5,679 nt of DNA from an uncultured Kiloniellales bacterium (GTDB lineage Bacteria > Pseudomonadota > Alphaproteobacteria > Kiloniellales > JAKSDN01). Below the pieces are notes generated by a model. That model saw nothing but the letters and a program-made list of their open reading frames with translations, had not been told where the DNA came from and searched no databases. Positions 4,696-5,679 of the stretch are shown in pieces. Positions within the stretch are counted from its first letter, which is position 1; each line of letters opens with the position of its first letter. Both the position numbers and the translations under genes were made by a program. The stretch spans positions 1 through 5,679 of the forward strand of contig CAMYMY010000253.1 of the NCBI GenBank assembly GCA_947259625.1, given 5' to 3'.

Positions 4696-5679
4696 ACGCA
4701 GACCAGACCTGCGGCGAGGCGCTTGTACGGCTTCTCGAGGACTACGGCGTCGATACCGTGTTCGGCGTTCCGGGGGTCCATACCCTCGCGCTCTACCGCG
4801 GGCTCGCCGGCAGCGGCATCCGCCACGTCCTGCCGCGTCACGAACAGGGCGCCGGCTTCATGGCCGACGGCTACGCGCGGCTGTCCGGCCGGCCGGGAAT
4901 CTGCTTCGTAATCACCGGACCCGGTGTGACCAACGCCGCGACGCCCCTAGGCCAGGCCTATTCGGACTCGGTGCCGGTCCTGCTGATCTCCAGCGTCAAC
5001 GCGACCCGGACGCTGGGCAAGGGCTGGGGTGAACTGCACGAGATCCGCGACCAGCGCGCGGTCACCGGCCCGCTCACGGCCTTCAGCGCCACGGCGCTGA
5101 CGCCCGCCGACCTGCCGGACCTGCTCGCGCGGGCCTTCGCGGTCTTTCACAGCGCCAGGCCGCGGCCGGTGCACATCGAGATTCCCACCGACGGGCTCGC
5201 CGCGCCTGCGGCCGGCGAGTGGAAACCGCGCCGCCCGCCGCCGCGCCCAACCCCGGCGGCGGACCGGATCGCCGAGGCCGCGACACTCCTCACTGCGGCC
5301 GAGCGCCCGTTGATCCTGGTGGGCGGCGGCGCCCTGGGGGCCGGGAGCGCCGTCGCGGCGATCGCCGAGACGCTGGGCGCCCCGGTGGTCGCGAGCTTCG
5401 CGGCCAAGGGCCTGGTGCCGGAGTCGCATCCGCTGTCGCTGGGCAGCACCTTGTGGCTCGAGGCGACCAAGGCCTGCCTGGCCGAGGCCGACGTGGTCCT
5501 GGCGCTGGGCACCGAGCTGGCGGCCACCGACAGCCTGGCCAAGTCCCTGGCTATTCCCGGCAGGCTGATCCGCGTCGACATCGATCCCACCAAGCTGGTC
5601 GATCGTCATCCGGCCGAGATCGCGATCCAGGGCGATGCGGAGGCCACCGCCGAGGGCATCGCGGGCGGTCTTCCAAGCC
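4692..5679 (+). CDS. aruI: Thiamine-diphosphate-dependent decarboxylase, AruI/acetolactate synthase-like, 5' part
   Basis: 329 residues are visible from a GTG start and the frame runs off the right edge; full members are about 530-570 aa. The N-terminal pyrimidine-binding domain (about 1-165) contains DTVFGVPGVHTLALYRGL (21-38) and PRHEQGAGFMADGYAR (48-63), with E51 as the cofactor-activating glutamate, then ITGPGVTNAAT. The central domain begins near residue 190, with LILVGGGALGAG and later RVDIDPTKL. The C-terminal domain with the GDG...N cofactor motif lies beyond the window. The PGVHT...LYRGL and PRHEQGAGFMADGYAR combination is what I associate with 5-guanidino-2-oxopentanoate (2-ketoarginine) decarboxylase of the arginine transaminase pathway. 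Acetolactate synthase-like or benzoylformate decarboxylase-like activity remains possible. It lies 68 nt after the pentapeptide gene and could share its transcript. The enzyme superfamily is firm; the symbol is tentative. Confidence 0.85.
   Translation, partial: MNADQTCGEALVRLLEDYGVDTVFGVPGVHTLALYRGLAGSGIRHVLPRHEQGAGFMADGYARLSGRPGICFVITGPGVTNAATPLGQAYSDSVPVLLISSVNATRTLGKGWGELHEIRDQRAVTGPLTAFSATALTPADLPDLLARAFAVFHSARPRPVHIEIPTDGLAAPAAGEWKPRRPPPRPTPAADRIAEAATLLTAAERPLILVGGGALGAGSAVAAIAETLGAPVVASFAAKGLVPESHPLSLGSTLWLEATKACLAEADVVLALGTELAATDSLAKSLAIPGRLIRVDIDPTKLVDRHPAEIAIQGDAEATAEGIAGGLPS

Noticed and set aside
4607..5032. Frame of 141 codons overlapping the decarboxylase start
   Set aside because: It is an Arg-rich off-frame translation. 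The frame starting at GTG 4692 carries the thiamine-diphosphate enzyme motifs.
4947..5609. Antisense frame of 220 codons opposite the decarboxylase
   Set aside because: It is low-complexity Gly, Arg and Gln-rich sequence without domains, a shadow of the sense gene.

Overview
The window is GC-rich, densely coding and transcribed in one direction. Every supported gene lies on the + strand, and the coding regions strongly favour G or C at third codon positions. No rRNA, tRNA, CRISPR array, insertion sequence or integrase was seen. The gene types, and especially the C-terminal tail of the pentapeptide protein, suggest a high-GC proteobacterium, most likely an alphaproteobacterium of the Rhodospirillales/Rhizobiales kind. 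That placement is an inference from gene style, not from a phylogenetic marker.

Layout: (1) 1-585, the 3' part of an NrfD/PsrC-type membrane quinol-interacting subunit, cut by the left edge. (2) 596-3136, a Tat-exported molybdopterin [4Fe-4S] catalytic subunit of the PsrA/PhsA/TtrA/ArrA superfamily (846 aa). (3) 3133-3798, a TorD/DmsD-type assembly chaperone that overlaps the catalytic gene by ATGA. These three form the end of one operon encoding a membrane-anchored respiratory molybdoenzyme. A ferredoxin-like four-cluster B subunit is expected just left of the window. The order anchor-catalytic-chaperone resembles the ttrBCA order rather than the psrABC order. (4) 3799-3927, a short intergenic region with a candidate promoter and small direct repeats. 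(5) 3928-4623, an exported pentapeptide-repeat protein with 30 uninterrupted repeats. (6) 4692-5679, the 5' part of a thiamine-diphosphate-dependent decarboxylase resembling AruI (2-ketoarginine decarboxylase) or acetolactate synthase, cut by the right edge. A possible 12-codon arginine-rich leader ORF overlaps its GTG start.

How they work together: the anchor passes electrons between the quinone pool and the periplasmic molybdenum subunit through the expected B subunit. The chaperone holds the catalytic precursor until its cofactor is in place and it is released for Tat export. The substrate cannot be fixed from sequence; sulfur-oxyanion, polysulfide or arsenic-type chemistry is possible. 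The last two genes look functionally unrelated to the respiratory operon.

The points most worth a second look are the unassigned active-site signature of the molybdoenzyme, the possible arginine-codon leader ahead of the AruI-like gene, and the very regular periplasmic pentapeptide helix bracketed by cysteines.
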